Shown here: positions 1 through 8,433 of the stretch, piece after piece
Position numbering within the stretch: position 1 is the first letter of the stretch
How the letters are laid out: the number at the start of each line of letters is the position of its first letter
Origin: Alphaproteobacteria bacterium
GTDB lineage: Bacteria; Pseudomonadota; Alphaproteobacteria; Rhodobacterales; Rhodobacteraceae
Assembly (NCBI GenBank): GCA_030425395.1
Contig: JAUIAS010000009.1
Coordinates: 58,175-122,174 of the forward strand
Length of the DNA stretch: 64,000 nucleotides
Reading direction: 5' to 3'
Made by a program: the position numbers and the translations under genes
Notes under the pieces: generated by a model
Told to the model about the DNA's origin: nothing
Seen by the model: only the letters and a program-made list of their open reading frames with translations
Databases searched by the model: none

Positions 1-72
1 GATGGCTGCCCAATACCTGTCGGTTTCGGCGACAAGCTCGGGTCGGTCATACATGGGCAGGCTTGCGATCAT
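1..72 (-). CDS. PhnD-like substrate-binding-family protein, N-terminal fragment
   Basis: Only the first 24 codons lie in the window; the rest is beyond the left edge. The ATG overlaps the stop of the upstream TerB-like gene in an ATGA arrangement (69-72), the usual sign of translational coupling. The translation begins MIASLPMYDRPELVAETD. I recognise this as the opening of a Rhodobacteraceae family annotated as phosphate/phosphonate-type periplasmic binding protein, whose members start with an M-Y-D-R-P-E motif and lack a signal peptide. It is the last visible gene of a minus-strand run beginning with DUF1330. The family call rests on this short motif alone, so it is tentative; the presence of a coupled gene start is firmer. 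Confidence 0.5.
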   Translation of the reverse strand, partial: MIASLPMYDRPELVAETDRYWAAI

Positions 73-515
73 TCCAGGCTGCTTTGCACCTTTTGCCGGG
101 CAAGCGCGCTGTCGCGATCATTCACACCCAACAGATTTGCCACCAGACGCAACAACGCATCCTCGTGCTTGTCACGGACCCCGTCGCTCAGCACGACATG
201 CCAAAGCGCCTCTATCACCGCGCGGCGATCCTCATAGGCAACGGCGTCTTTGATCGCACGGGTAAAGCGAACCGTGTCCGGGGCCTCTGATTCAAGCTGC
301 TCGGCTTCGGCACGCAATTGGGCGGATTGCGCCGGGTCAAGCCCGTAGCGGGTGGCGATTATCTGATCGATGCGCCGTTGTTCTTCTGGGTCATACTGCC
401 CGTCGGTGCGCGCAACCCGCACCAGCAAGGCACACAACGCCAACCGCGCGTCGGCATCGGCCAGGGGCTCCGGCCCCGCGGGCGCAAACAGCCCCTTGAC
501 AAAATCTGAAAACAT
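69..515 (-). CDS. TerB-like (tellurite resistance TerB superfamily) protein, copy 2
   Basis: A 148-residue all-helical, soluble, acidic protein with no signal peptide. The segment around residues 25-45, LALCALLVRVARTDGQYD, followed by an acidic EEQ motif and a second half with VLSDGVRDKHED, is the two-lobed acidic pattern of the TerB/DjlA-type superfamily, which binds metal ions or acts as a scaffold. The exact role of stand-alone copies in this group is not known and tellurite resistance should not be assumed. It lies 18 bp downstream of a paralogue of the same length and is coupled by ATGA to the next gene, so it is the third gene of a minus-strand operon. Confidence 0.8.
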   Translation of the reverse strand: MFSDFVKGLFAPAGPEPLADADARLALCALLVRVARTDGQYDPEEQRRIDQIIATRYGLDPAQSAQLRAEAEQLESEAPDTVRFTRAIKDAVAYEDRRAVIEALWHVVLSDGVRDKHEDALLRLVANLLGVNDRDSALARQKVQSSLE

Positions 516-533
516 ATCGCTCCCTGTTCCGGA

Positions 534-980
534 TCACGCCAGATTGCGCATCGCCTCCGCGCGCGCCTGACTGCTGTCTTCTTCGGCCAGACCCATGGCA
601 ATACGGGCCGTGTCCACAATCGCAACCTCGGCCGCGTCCTGCCGGCCATCGGCAAGAACAACCATCCACAAATCCGTCAGGGCCTCCATCCGGTCAGACC
701 GGGGTAAACCGTCCCGGATCAGCTTGGCGAACCGGTCAGAATCAGGTGCCGCGGCATGCAACTTCTCACATGTGGCCCGCATCTTGGCGGCTTCAATCGG
801 TTTCAGCCCGAAATGTTGTGCCAGAATGCGGTCGATCAGGCCGATTTCCTGCGCAGAGTAATCCTTGTCAGATTTTGCCACCCGCACCAAAAGCGCCCCA
901 AGCGCCAGCTTTGCATCCGGCGCAGGCAGCGGTTCGGGATGCTTGTCGCGAAACACGTCGAGCAATCGAAAAAGCCCCAT
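534..980 (-). CDS. TerB-like (tellurite resistance TerB superfamily) protein, copy 1
   Basis: A 148-residue soluble protein that is the tandem paralogue of the gene downstream: the LALGALLVRVAKSDKDYSAQE block and the second-lobe VVLADGRQDAAE line up with the neighbour without gaps. Equal lengths suggest a gene duplication followed by strong divergence. The start at 980 gives a short hydrophobic first helix (MGLFRLLDVF) like the neighbour's MFSDFVKGLF. It follows the DUF1330 gene by only 8 bp. The function is unknown beyond the superfamily; a role in stress response or membrane-associated signalling is inference only. Confidence 0.8.
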   Translation of the reverse strand: MGLFRLLDVFRDKHPEPLPAPDAKLALGALLVRVAKSDKDYSAQEIGLIDRILAQHFGLKPIEAAKMRATCEKLHAAAPDSDRFAKLIRDGLPRSDRMEALTDLWMVVLADGRQDAAEVAIVDTARIAMGLAEEDSSQARAEAMRNLA

Positions 981-988
981 GCCGCGCC

Positions 989-1282
989 TCAGCCGTCATA
1001 GCCTTCGACGATCACCATGTCGCCGGTGGATACAGAATCGCGGATCGCCTTGGCAGCCTGATAGGCATCGGACCGGTAACAGGCGATGGCCTGTTCATAG
1101 CTGTCAAACTCAATAACCACGGTGCGTCCGCGCGCCGATCCTTCTTGCACCTGTTGCTGGCCGCCCCGGACCAGAAAACGCGCACCAAATTCCCTGAATG
1201 GTGCCGCATTCGCAGCGCGGTATTGATCATAGATTTCGGCATCCTCAACATCGACATGACCGATCCAGTACCCTTTTGCCAT
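989..1282 (-). CDS. DUF1330 family protein
   Basis: A 97-residue protein of the dimeric ferredoxin-like alpha/beta barrel class. It starts MAKGYWIGHVDVED and has the family's central VVIEFDSYEQAIACYRS block at about residues 55-71. DUF1330 proteins resemble EthD-like small monooxygenase or stress-response folds; no enzymatic role is established. A longer in-frame opening reaches 1510, but the ATG at 1282 matches the family's length and start, and the extension runs through a GC-rich repeat at 1374-1434, so the short form is chosen. It is the first gene of the run DUF1330 - TerB - TerB - PhnD-like. Confidence 0.85.
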   Translation of the reverse strand: MAKGYWIGHVDVEDAEIYDQYRAANAAPFREFGARFLVRGGQQQVQEGSARGRTVVIEFDSYEQAIACYRSDAYQAAKAIRDSVSTGDMVIVEGYDG

Positions 1283-1373
1283 GGGCCGTTCTCCTCTGCG
1301 TTCCCTGGACAAAGGCTGGAACAGATCGCGGCCAATGGCAATCCCGCCAAGGGGATTAACTTGGGCGCGATGT

Positions 1374-1434
1374 GCAGGGGGGCTCCGCCCCCGGCCCTGC
1401 GGGCCTCCCCCGGAGTATTTCCGGCCAGAAGAAG
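1374..1434 (-). repeat. Intergenic GC-rich palindromic repeat, copy 1
   Basis: Read on the minus strand this is a CTTCT..GGAAATACTCCGGGGG block followed by a GGGGGC..GCCCCC inverted repeat. The same layout (TTCTCTTGC-GGAAAATATCCCGGGGGG followed by a GC-rich palindrome) occurs at 23578-23647 and 33275-33381. All three copies sit between genes. This looks like a dispersed REP-like element; such elements are frequent in Rhodobacteraceae intergenic DNA. The rest of the 1283-1551 gap shows nothing gene-like. Confidence 0.6.
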
Positions 1435-1551
1435 CGCAACCTGTTATTAACCTTAACGCGGCGTTGCTTCTTTCTCGTTGCAAATACCCCCGCCGGAGGC
1501 GGTCCGACATTGGCCATCCAAGGGACGCGTGGACTGTTTTTCTGAATAGTG

Positions 1552-2262
1552 TCAGCCTGTCAGGGCGGCGCGTCGGAACATAATATCGTCGATTGCGATA
1601 CCGCCGGGGTCTATGTTGCTGATCGTGATGGCAGCGATCCCGGTTTTGTCGGTTTGAAAGGCGAGCGGCATAACCCCATGGTGCAGCCGTATTGAGTGCC
1701 GGTCTATTATTGCGCCGGCGCGGTCGTGAAAGACCACGACGGCCAGACCGGGGCGCGGCCTTGCGCCCAGCGGGTCGTTGTAGTCGGCGTGCAGTTTGAA
1801 ACCCACAGCGTCCTGATCATCATCGAAGATCACGGACAGAACCCCTTCGCCGCGTCCGGATCGCGCTGCTGCCCCATCGGGGCCTACGGGAAAGGCAGCA
1901 TCTGAGCCGAAACCGCGATGCGCTGCGATGACAAAGCTGTGCCCAGACGAAAGCGCCAGTGGGGTGGATGGGCGCAGGTTCTCAGACGGCACATAGTGTT
2001 GCCCGCCGCCTGCCGCGGTCGGCATATCCACGATTTTGTGGCTTTGTCCTTTCAGCCCGCCGCCCACCATTGCCCCGGCCCCAACGACAAGGCGCGACAT
2101 TTCTTGGCCGGGTTCCGGACCTGCGTCAAACCCGTCGAAATCAATCACGGCGTTCAAAGTCGGTGCCAAAGTGGCAAAGGGCACCTGCCTGATGCCGTCT
2201 GCCCAGGCGGGCATGGCCAGTCCGAGCAACAAAATCGACAGAGGCAAACGGGCGCGGTTCAT
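1552..2262 (-). CDS. Secreted beta-rich protein of unknown function
   Basis: A 236-residue protein with a clear Sec signal peptide: a short basic start, a hydrophobic core ([13 protein letters not shown]) and a probable cleavage site after AWA near residue 21. The mature part has alternating hydrophobic beta-strand patterns, ADYNDP and [12 protein letters not shown] motifs, and a single F-D-G-F-D-A block near residue 43; this resembles lectin-like or PEP-CTERM-type jelly-roll domains but I cannot name a family. Its ATG overlaps the pyrG stop by four bases (2259-2262), so it is probably translated from the same message even though a secreted protein has no obvious link to CTP synthesis. Confidence 0.75.
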   Translation of the reverse strand: MNRARLPLSILLLGLAMPAWADGIRQVPFATLAPTLNAVIDFDGFDAGPEPGQEMSRLVVGAGAMVGGGLKGQSHKIVDMPTAAGGGQHYVPSENLRPSTPLALSSGHSFVIAAHRGFGSDAAFPVGPDGAAARSGRGEGVLSVIFDDDQDAVGFKLHADYNDPLGARPRPGLAVVVFHDRAGAIIDRHSIRLHHGVMPLAFQTDKTGIAAITISNIDPGGIAIDDIMFRRAALTG

Positions 2263-3902
2263 ACCAGTCGGCTGTTTTCCTTGGCCGCGCGCACGAAATC
2301 CTTGAACAGGGGATGCGGGTCAAAGGGTTTGGACTTCAGTTCGGGGTGGAACTGCACCCCGATAAACCACGGATGATCCGGCCATTCGACGATTTCAGGG
2401 AGCCGCCCGTCCGGCGACATCCCGGAAAAGCACAGTCCGACTTTTTCGAGTTTCTCGCGATAGGTAATGTCGACTTCGTAGCGGTGCCGGTGGCGTTCGT
2501 CGATGGTGGTCGTGCCATAGGCTTTGGCCACGCGCGACCCTTCAGCCAGCACCGCGTCATAGGCCCCGAGCCGCATTGTGCCGCCCTTGGCGTCATTGGC
2601 ACGGCGGGTCACCTTTTCATTGCCCTGCACCCATTCCTTGAGGTGATAGACCACCGGGGTAAAGCGTTTCTTGCCAGCCTCGTGGTCAAATTCTTCGGAA
2701 CCCGCATCGCTGAGTTTCGCGACGTTGCGCGCGGCTTCGATCACGGCCATCTGCATACCGAGACAGATCCCGAGGTAGGGAACGTTGTGTTCGCGGGCGA
2801 ACTGGGCGGCCTTGATCTTGCCTTCGGTGCCGCGTTCGCCAAACCCGCCGGGAACGAGGATCGCGTGGAAACCTTCAAGATGGGGAGCAGGGTCTTCGCG
2901 CTCGAAAATTTCGGCGTCGACCCAATCGACTTTGACCTTGACGCGGTTGGCCATGCCGCCGTGGGTCAGGGCTTCGGCGATGGATTTATAAGCGTCCTCA
3001 AGCTGGGTGTATTTACCCACGATGGCCACTTTGACCTCGCCTTCGGGATTATAGATACGGTCGGCCACGTCTTCCCAACGGCTCAGGTTTGGTTTCGGGG
3101 CAGGGGTGATCTGGAACGCGTCCAGAACCGCCTGATCCAGACCTTCGCGGTGATAGGCAAGCGGCGCCTCGTAAATCGACTTGAGGTCTTGCGCGGCGAT
3201 CACCGCGTCCGGGCGCACGTTGCAGAAAAGCGCCAGTTTTTCGCGTTCCTTTTGCGGGATCGGCCCTTCCGAGCGGCAGACAAGGATATCGGGTGCAATC
3301 CCGATAGACCGAAGTTCCTTGACGCTGTGCTGGGTCGGTTTGGTCTTTAACTCGCCCGATGCGGCGATAAAGGGCAGCAGGGTGAGGTGCATGAAGATGC
3401 ACTGTCCGCGCGGTTTGTCCTGGCTGAATTGGCGGATTGCCTCGAAGAAGGGAAGTCCCTCGATATCGCCGACGGTTCCGCCGATTTCGCAGAGCATGAA
3501 ATCAACCTCATCCTCGCCGATAGAGATGAAGTCCTTGATTTCGTTGGTGACGTGGGGGATCACCTGAATGGTTTTCCCAAGGTAATCGCCGCGCCGCTCT
3601 TTTTCGAGCACGTTGGTATAGATGCGCCCCGATGAGATGGAATCGGTCTGGCGGGCGGGCACGCCGGTAAACCGTTCATAATGCCCAAGGTCCAGATCGG
3701 TTTCGGCACCGTCGTCGGTCACGAACACTTCGCCGTGTTCAAAGGGCGACATCGTGCCGGGATCGACGTTCAGATACGGGTCGAGCTTGCGCAGTCGCAC
3801 CGAAAAGCCCCGCGCCTGAAGCAAGGCCCCCAATGCCGCAGAGGCAAGCCCCTTGCCCAAAGAGGATACAACGCCGCCGGTGATAAAGATAAAGCGCGCC
3901 AT
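2259..3902 (-). CDS. pyrG: CTP synthase
   Basis: A 547-residue cytosolic enzyme that aminates UTP to CTP with glutamine nitrogen and ATP, the last step of pyrimidine nucleotide synthesis. The N-terminal amidoligase domain opens [18 protein letters not shown] (P-loop-like), with the UTP/CTP site residues in the [20 protein letters not shown] block. The C-terminal class I glutamine amidotransferase domain has the nucleophile motif GICLGMQ around residue 380 and the catalytic His-Glu pair in [12 protein letters not shown]. The start at 3902 is preferred over an in-frame ATG ten codons upstream because it gives the family's usual N-terminus and length. secG lies upstream on the same strand, 221 bp away. 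Confidence 0.98.
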   Translation of the reverse strand: MARFIFITGGVVSSLGKGLASAALGALLQARGFSVRLRKLDPYLNVDPGTMSPFEHGEVFVTDDGAETDLDLGHYERFTGVPARQTDSISSGRIYTNVLEKERRGDYLGKTIQVIPHVTNEIKDFISIGEDEVDFMLCEIGGTVGDIEGLPFFEAIRQFSQDKPRGQCIFMHLTLLPFIAASGELKTKPTQHSVKELRSIGIAPDILVCRSEGPIPQKEREKLALFCNVRPDAVIAAQDLKSIYEAPLAYHREGLDQAVLDAFQITPAPKPNLSRWEDVADRIYNPEGEVKVAIVGKYTQLEDAYKSIAEALTHGGMANRVKVKVDWVDAEIFEREDPAPHLEGFHAILVPGGFGERGTEGKIKAAQFAREHNVPYLGICLGMQMAVIEAARNVAKLSDAGSEEFDHEAGKKRFTPVVYHLKEWVQGNEKVTRRANDAKGGTMRLGAYDAVLAEGSRVAKAYGTTTIDERHRHRYEVDITYREKLEKVGLCFSGMSPDGRLPEIVEWPDHPWFIGVQFHPELKSKPFDPHPLFKDFVRAAKENSRLV

Positions 3903-4123
3903 GTGGCCCGTGCCCCCCGTGATTGTTCGCATGTCTGGTGCCCGACGGTCAAAAAAACCGCAGCATCACGGGCCTCAATAGTAACGGGATTCGCACAGCG
4001 TGCGCAAGCCCAACCGCAAGATGCTGTTGCGGAAAAAACATCACAAACAAGGTTTTGTGGTTCGGTCGGCCCGGTCAGTTGTCGGGCCGATTACCTTTCA
4101 CCGGTAAAACGGTCAGGTGCCTG

Positions 4124-4489
4124 TCAGTCGGCGCGTGGCACCAAAGGTGCATTCTCGTCCTGACCCGGCGGCAGCAGATCGCCACCCGCAGGCAAGCCCG
4201 GAACCTCGACACCGGTGTCTTGGCGGCTGGGCACGCCAAGCCGGTCGATGACCGATGTGCCCGACGCGTTCTGCGCCGCGATGACGGTCAACGCGATAGA
4301 GGTGCAGATAAACGCCGCAGCGAGAACCCAGGTGACCTTGCCAAGTGCGGTCGCGGCCGACCGGCCAGCGACAGCGCCGCCGCCACCCCCGCCCATGCCA
4401 AGCCCGCCACCTTCGGAGCGCTGCATGAGAACAACGGCAATCAGCCCGAGGGCAAGGAACAGGTGTATGATCAGAACGACGTTTTCCAT
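4124..4489 (-). CDS. secG: Preprotein translocase subunit SecG
   Basis: A 121-residue inner-membrane subunit of the SecYEG protein export channel. It has two transmembrane segments (about residues 3-21 and 51-71) separated by the typical glycine-rich loop ([15 protein letters not shown]) following the conserved VLMQRSEG motif. The C-terminal tail is longer and more proline-rich than the E. coli protein, as is usual in alphaproteobacteria. It is read away from the nitrile hydratase genes, with 128 bp between the two starts that should hold both promoters. Confidence 0.95.
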   Translation of the reverse strand: MENVVLIIHLFLALGLIAVVLMQRSEGGGLGMGGGGGGAVAGRSAATALGKVTWVLAAAFICTSIALTVIAAQNASGTSVIDRLGVPSRQDTGVEVPGLPAGGDLLPPGQDENAPLVPRAD

Positions 4490-4617
4490 GGAATCCTGCG
4501 CGGTTCACGTTTCCGGCGCTATGTAGGCAAGTTTGCCTCCGGGAGCAACCCGCCTTTATGGTCGTATTCGGTATTGGGGGCTGGACAGGGCGGGCCGCTG
4601 CGTCACAAACTGCCGAC

Positions 4618-5259
4618 ATGCCACATGACCACCATGATCACGATCACGCCCATGCCCTTTTGCCGCCTGACCCGGCGCTGCGGGTCAAGGCGTTGGAAAC
4701 CGTTCTGACACGCAAGGGATTGATTGATCCTGCCGCGCTCGAAGAAATCATAGACACCTATCAGAACCGCATCGGGCCGCGAAACGGGGCGCGGGTGGTT
4801 GCGATGGCCTGGGCCGACCCGGAATTTCACCGGCAGTTGTTGGAGGATGCGACACCGGTGGTGGCCGACCTTGGGTTTTTCGGGCGGCAAGGCGAACATA
4901 TCGTTGCGGTCGAGAATACCGAGGATGTGCACAACATGGTCGTTTGCACCTTGTGCTCGTGCTATCCGTGGCCGCTCTTGGGAATACCACCGGGGTGGTA
5001 TAAGTCCGACGCCTACCGGGCCCGTGCGGTGCGCGAACCGCGCAAGGTTCTGGCGGATTTCGGCGTGACCCTGCCCAAAGAGACGTCGGTCCGGGTGTGG
5101 GATTCAACCGCCGAGATGCGGTATCTGGTGATCCCGCGCAGGCCCGAAGGCACCGATGGCTGGTCTGTCGATGATCTGGCCGCGCTGGTCACACGGGACT
5201 CGATGATCGGCACCGGATTGGCCAAACTTCCGACAACTCCCGAGGCACCAGCGGCATGA
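4618..5259 (+). CDS. nthA: Nitrile hydratase subunit alpha, cobalt type
   Basis: A 213-residue catalytic subunit that hydrates nitriles to amides. The metal-binding claw VCTLCSCY is present with Cys110, Cys113 and Cys115; threonine after the first cysteine is the mark of the cobalt form, whereas the iron form has serine. The N-terminus is rich in histidine ([10 protein letters not shown]), which could help in metal capture; that is inference. The ATG at 4618 gives the family's usual length, although no good ribosome binding site is visible. It overlaps nthB by four bases. No amidase gene is found in the window to take the amide product further. Confidence 0.95.
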   Translation: MPHDHHDHDHAHALLPPDPALRVKALETVLTRKGLIDPAALEEIIDTYQNRIGPRNGARVVAMAWADPEFHRQLLEDATPVVADLGFFGRQGEHIVAVENTEDVHNMVVCTLCSCYPWPLLGIPPGWYKSDAYRARAVREPRKVLADFGVTLPKETSVRVWDSTAEMRYLVIPRRPEGTDGWSVDDLAALVTRDSMIGTGLAKLPTTPEAPAA

Positions 5260-5939
5260 GCCTGCGTGTGCATGACATGGGCGGACGTCTGGGGGACGGT
5301 CCGGTGCGGCCCGATCCCGAGGACGCGCCGGTTTTTGCCGAAGACTGGCACGGGCGCGCGCTTGCGGTCACCTTGGCAGCCGGGGCTTTGGGACAATGGA
5401 CGCTGGACACTTCGCGCCATGCGCGCGAACGCCTGTCTCCGAAAGATTACAGCCGGTTTTCCTATTACGAGAAATGGATCGCCGGGCTGGCCGATCTGTT
5501 GGTGGAAAACGGGGTTCTGACGCGCAAAGAGTTGATGGGCGAGGTCGGCGGCACTGCGCCGCATCCGCTGGCCGGGCGGATGATGAAGGCCGATGCCGTC
5601 GCCGGTGCGCTGGCGCGGGGTGGGCCAAGCGCGCGTGACGTTGAAACCGATCCGCGGTTTGGTCCCGGTGACATGGTGCGCGCCCTGCGCCCGACGGGCA
5701 ACCGGATGGTGCCCGGCGGACACACGCGGCTGCCGTCCTACGCCGCCGGCGCGCGCGGTCGTATTCTGCGCCACCACGGTGGGCATGTTCTGCCCGATGC
5801 AAATGCCCACGGGCTCGGCGAATGCCCCGACCACCTGTACGCGGTGGCGTTCCCAGCCTCGGAATTGTGGGCTGACCCCGAAAATCCGGCCGACGAGGTG
5901 ATTCTCGACCTCTGGCAATGCTATCTGGAGCCTGCATGA
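5256..5939 (+). CDS. nthB: Nitrile hydratase subunit beta
   Basis: A 227-residue structural subunit that, with NthA, forms the active heterodimer or tetramer. The N-terminal [12 protein letters not shown] block and the C-terminal beta-barrel with [25 protein letters not shown] and [13 protein letters not shown] are signature blocks of the family. It starts inside the nthA stop (ATGA at 5256-5259) and ends overlapping the accessory gene, giving three translationally coupled genes in the order alpha, beta, activator that is common in alphaproteobacterial cobalt nitrile hydratases. Confidence 0.95.
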   Translation: MSLRVHDMGGRLGDGPVRPDPEDAPVFAEDWHGRALAVTLAAGALGQWTLDTSRHARERLSPKDYSRFSYYEKWIAGLADLLVENGVLTRKELMGEVGGTAPHPLAGRMMKADAVAGALARGGPSARDVETDPRFGPGDMVRALRPTGNRMVPGGHTRLPSYAAGARGRILRHHGGHVLPDANAHGLGECPDHLYAVAFPASELWADPENPADEVILDLWQCYLEPA

Positions 5940-6307
5940 TGACCACCACAGAATCTGGCCCCGCTTCTGCGCCCGAACCCGTGTTTTCGGAACCGTGGCA
6001 CGCACAGGTGTTTGCCGTTACCGTGCATCTGAATGAAACCGGGTGTTTCGATTGGCCAGAATGGGCGGCGCGGTTCAGCAAGACGCTGGCGCGCAATGGT
6101 CTGAACAAGGAACTGGATGGTGGCGACGACTATTTCCTTGCATGGCTTGAGACGCTGGAAAAATTCATGGCCGAAACCGGACGGGTGCCGCCCGATCAGG
6201 CCCATGCCGTCAAGGCCGCTTGGGAACAGGCGTATCTGACCACGCCTCACGGCGCGCCCGTTCACCTTCCGGCTGATCAGTCTTCGATATCGTCCACGTC
6301 GGCCTGA
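5936..6307 (+). CDS. Nitrile hydratase accessory (activator) protein
   Basis: A 123-residue protein of the nitrile hydratase accessory family, related to the small activators that help insert cobalt into the alpha subunit by subunit exchange. Visible family features are FSEPWHAQVFAVTVHLNETG near residues 20-40, then F-D-W-P-E-W-A and YFLAWLETLEKF. It overlaps nthB by four bases (ATGA at 5936-5939); a second ATG follows at once at 5939. The last 31 bp overlap the 3' end of the DUF6524-like gene on the other strand, so its C-terminal tail (ADQSSISSTSA) is probably an unconstrained extension. Confidence 0.88.
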   Translation: MMTTTESGPASAPEPVFSEPWHAQVFAVTVHLNETGCFDWPEWAARFSKTLARNGLNKELDGGDDYFLAWLETLEKFMAETGRVPPDQAHAVKAAWEQAYLTTPHGAPVHLPADQSSISSTSA

Positions 6308-6672
6308 CCCGACAGCTTGCGGCGCACGATGCTCCAGCTCAGCCCGATACCCAGAACGATAGAAAGGGCCAGAATGCCCAGCCAGACGTTCACCGTCTGA
6401 TTGCCCAGCGACAACAGGCCGAAGTCGTAAAGCACCCAAAGAAGGGTCGCGACCAGCGAGATGATCAGAAACATCCCAAAGCCGCCGATCGACCGGATCG
6501 TCGCACGCAGATAGATGATGTAACCAATCCCCAGCACCAGACCAAGAAACACCGCCAGAGACAGATGGGTTTCGTAATGGCCCACCGTCCAGCGGATATA
6601 GTTCCAATTTGTCGGGTTGTAGGTTGCAGCGAGTAATACAAATGCGAACAACCAGCGCAGGAACAAACCCAT
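6277..6672 (-). CDS. DUF6524-like four-helix membrane protein
   Basis: A 131-residue integral membrane protein with four predicted transmembrane segments (about residues 3-17, 36-55, 64-82 and 92-113) and an acidic C-terminal tail ending DVDDIED. The TYNPTNWNYIRW motif between the first two helices is a recognisable family block. No function is known. The ATG at 6672 matches the membrane topology; a longer in-frame opening runs back over the start of purA on the other strand and is not credible. The gene is convergent with, and overlaps, the nitrile hydratase activator, and is divergent from purA. Confidence 0.82.
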   Translation of the reverse strand: MGLFLRWLFAFVLLAATYNPTNWNYIRWTVGHYETHLSLAVFLGLVLGIGYIIYLRATIRSIGGFGMFLIISLVATLLWVLYDFGLLSLGNQTVNVWLGILALSIVLGIGLSWSIVRRKLSGQADVDDIED

Positions 6673-6832
6673 ACTACCAATTCCAAGTTTTTTTACTTCA
6701 ATCGCGTATCGAATGGCCGCTGTCCACCCCCTTGGGGCGGACCAAGCCGCACCTGCGGCGAAAATGCGGTTTCCCACGGCGCGAAGCGGGGCTATACCCG
6801 CGCGGGTTTGCAACATGCAATGAGGACCAGAT

Positions 6833-8128
6833 ATGGCCAACGTCGTCGTAGTCGGCGCCCAGTGGGGCGACGAAGGTAAAGGCAAGATCGTAGATTGGCT
6901 GAGCGAACGCGCAGACGTCATCGCGCGGTTTCAGGGCGGGCATAATGCCGGACACACCCTTGTCATCGACGGCAAGGTTTACAAGCTGCATGCGCTGCCA
7001 TCGGGGGTTGTGCGCGGTGGCAAGCTGTCGGTGATTGGGAACGGCGTTGTTCTGGACCCTTGGAATCTGTTGAACGAGATCAAGACGATCCGCGAACAGG
7101 GGGTCGAAATCAGCCCCGAAACTCTGATGATCGCCGAAAACACGCCGCTGATCCTGCCCTATCACGGGGAACTGGATCGCGCCCGCGAAGAGGCCGCCAG
7201 CAAGGGCACCAAGATCGGCACCACCGGCCGTGGCATCGGCCCGTGCTACGAAGACAAGGTCGGCCGCCGTGCGATTCGGGTGGCGGATCTTGCCGATGAG
7301 GCGACGCTTGAGGCGCGGGTGGATCGCGCGTTGCAGCATCACGATCCGTTGCGCAAAGGTCTCGGTGTCGATCCCATCGACCGCGATGCCCTGATCGCCC
7401 AGTTGCACGAGATCGCTCCGCAAATCCTGCAATACGCAGGTCCTGTGTGGAAGGTGATGAATGACAAGCGCAAGGCCGGAAAGCGTATCCTGTTCGAAGG
7501 GGCGCAGGGGTCTTTGCTTGATATCGACTTTGGCACCTATCCGTTTGTGACGTCTTCGAACGTGATCGCCGGGCAGGCGGCAACGGGGGTCGGAATCGGT
7601 CCGACCTCGATTGATTACGTGCTTGGGATCGTCAAAGCCTACACAACGCGGGTGGGTGAAGGTCCATTCCCGACCGAGCTTGACGACGCTGACGGTCAGC
7701 GGTTGGGCGAACGCGGCCACGAATTTGGCACCACCACAGGCCGCAAGCGCCGTTGTGGATGGTTCGACGCCGCGTTGGTGCGCCAGACCTGTGCGACCTC
7801 TGGTGTCACGGGGATATCACTGACCAAGCTGGATGTTCTTGACGGGTTTGAAACGCTCAAGATTTGCGTGGGTTACGAACTGGATGGTGCGCAGATGGAT
7901 TACCTGCCGACGGCAGCGGATCAGCAGGCCCGGTGCAAGCCGATCTATGAGGAAATGCCCGGCTGGTCGGAATCGACCGAAGGTGCACGCAGCTGGAACG
8001 ACTTGCCTGCCAACGCGGTGAAATACGTGCGCCGCGTGGAGGAGTTGATTGGCTGTCCCGTCGCGCTACTGTCTACGTCACCGGAACGTGATGACACGAT
8101 CCTTGTAACGGACCCGTTTGCAGACTGA
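6833..8128 (+). CDS. purA: Adenylosuccinate synthetase
   Basis: A 431-residue cytosolic GTP-dependent ligase that joins IMP and aspartate, the first committed step to AMP. The N-terminal [16 protein letters not shown] block holds the catalytic aspartate and the phosphate-binding loop; [12 protein letters not shown] contains the catalytic histidine; [15 protein letters not shown] and a C-terminal [11 protein letters not shown] (base recognition) follow. Length and start are typical. Its stop overlaps the start of the next gene by one base (TGATG at 8126-8130). Confidence 0.98.
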   Translation: MANVVVVGAQWGDEGKGKIVDWLSERADVIARFQGGHNAGHTLVIDGKVYKLHALPSGVVRGGKLSVIGNGVVLDPWNLLNEIKTIREQGVEISPETLMIAENTPLILPYHGELDRAREEAASKGTKIGTTGRGIGPCYEDKVGRRAIRVADLADEATLEARVDRALQHHDPLRKGLGVDPIDRDALIAQLHEIAPQILQYAGPVWKVMNDKRKAGKRILFEGAQGSLLDIDFGTYPFVTSSNVIAGQAATGVGIGPTSIDYVLGIVKAYTTRVGEGPFPTELDDADGQRLGERGHEFGTTTGRKRRCGWFDAALVRQTCATSGVTGISLTKLDVLDGFETLKICVGYELDGAQMDYLPTAADQQARCKPIYEEMPGWSESTEGARSWNDLPANAVKYVRRVEELIGCPVALLSTSPERDDTILVTDPFAD

Positions 8129-8370
8129 TGACCGACAAACCCTCTCTGAGCTACAAGGCGCGCCGCCGCTGGTCGCTGGTGATCCTCTTGATCGGCTTGC
8201 CCGCCTATGTGGTTGTGGCTGTGACGATCATGAACCTGTTGGATCGCCCGCCGATCTGGCTGGAATTGCTGATTTACGTGGCGCTTGGGGTAATTTGGGC
8301 ATTGCCTTTCAAATATGTGTTCCGGGGTGTGGGGCAATCCGACCCGGATGCCCCGACCGATCCCGAGTAG
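8128..8370 (+). CDS. DUF2842-like small membrane protein
   Basis: An 80-residue protein with two transmembrane helices (about residues 14-36 and 43-64) and the LSYKARRRWSLVILLIGLP opening seen in the alphaproteobacterial DUF2842 family. The ALGVIWALPFKYVFRGVG ending of the membrane part is also typical. The function is unknown. It is coupled to purA by a one-base overlap and is followed by a strong terminator, so the two form a short transcription unit. Confidence 0.82.
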   Translation: MTDKPSLSYKARRRWSLVILLIGLPAYVVVAVTIMNLLDRPPIWLELLIYVALGVIWALPFKYVFRGVGQSDPDAPTDPE

Positions 8371-8386
8371 GGGCTTTAATGCAAAA

Positions 8387-8423
8387 CGGGCGCGGAAAAA
8401 TCCGCGCCCGCTTTGCGTTTTTT
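8387..8423 (+). terminator. Rho-independent terminator after purA-DUF2842
   Basis: A perfect 10-bp stem (CGGGCGCGGA / TCCGCGCCCG, 8387-8396 and 8401-8410) closes a four-base AAAA loop and is followed by a run of six T at 8418-8423. On the minus strand the stem is followed by four T, so it may also serve the convergent gene that ends at 8434. Confidence 0.88.
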
Positions 8424-8433
8424 CGCTGACCTT

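Noticed and set aside
4066..4090. Eight-base-pair hairpin (TCGGCCCG/CGGGCCGA) downstream of secG
   Set aside because: No T-run on either strand, so it is not called a terminator; it may be a chance GC palindrome.
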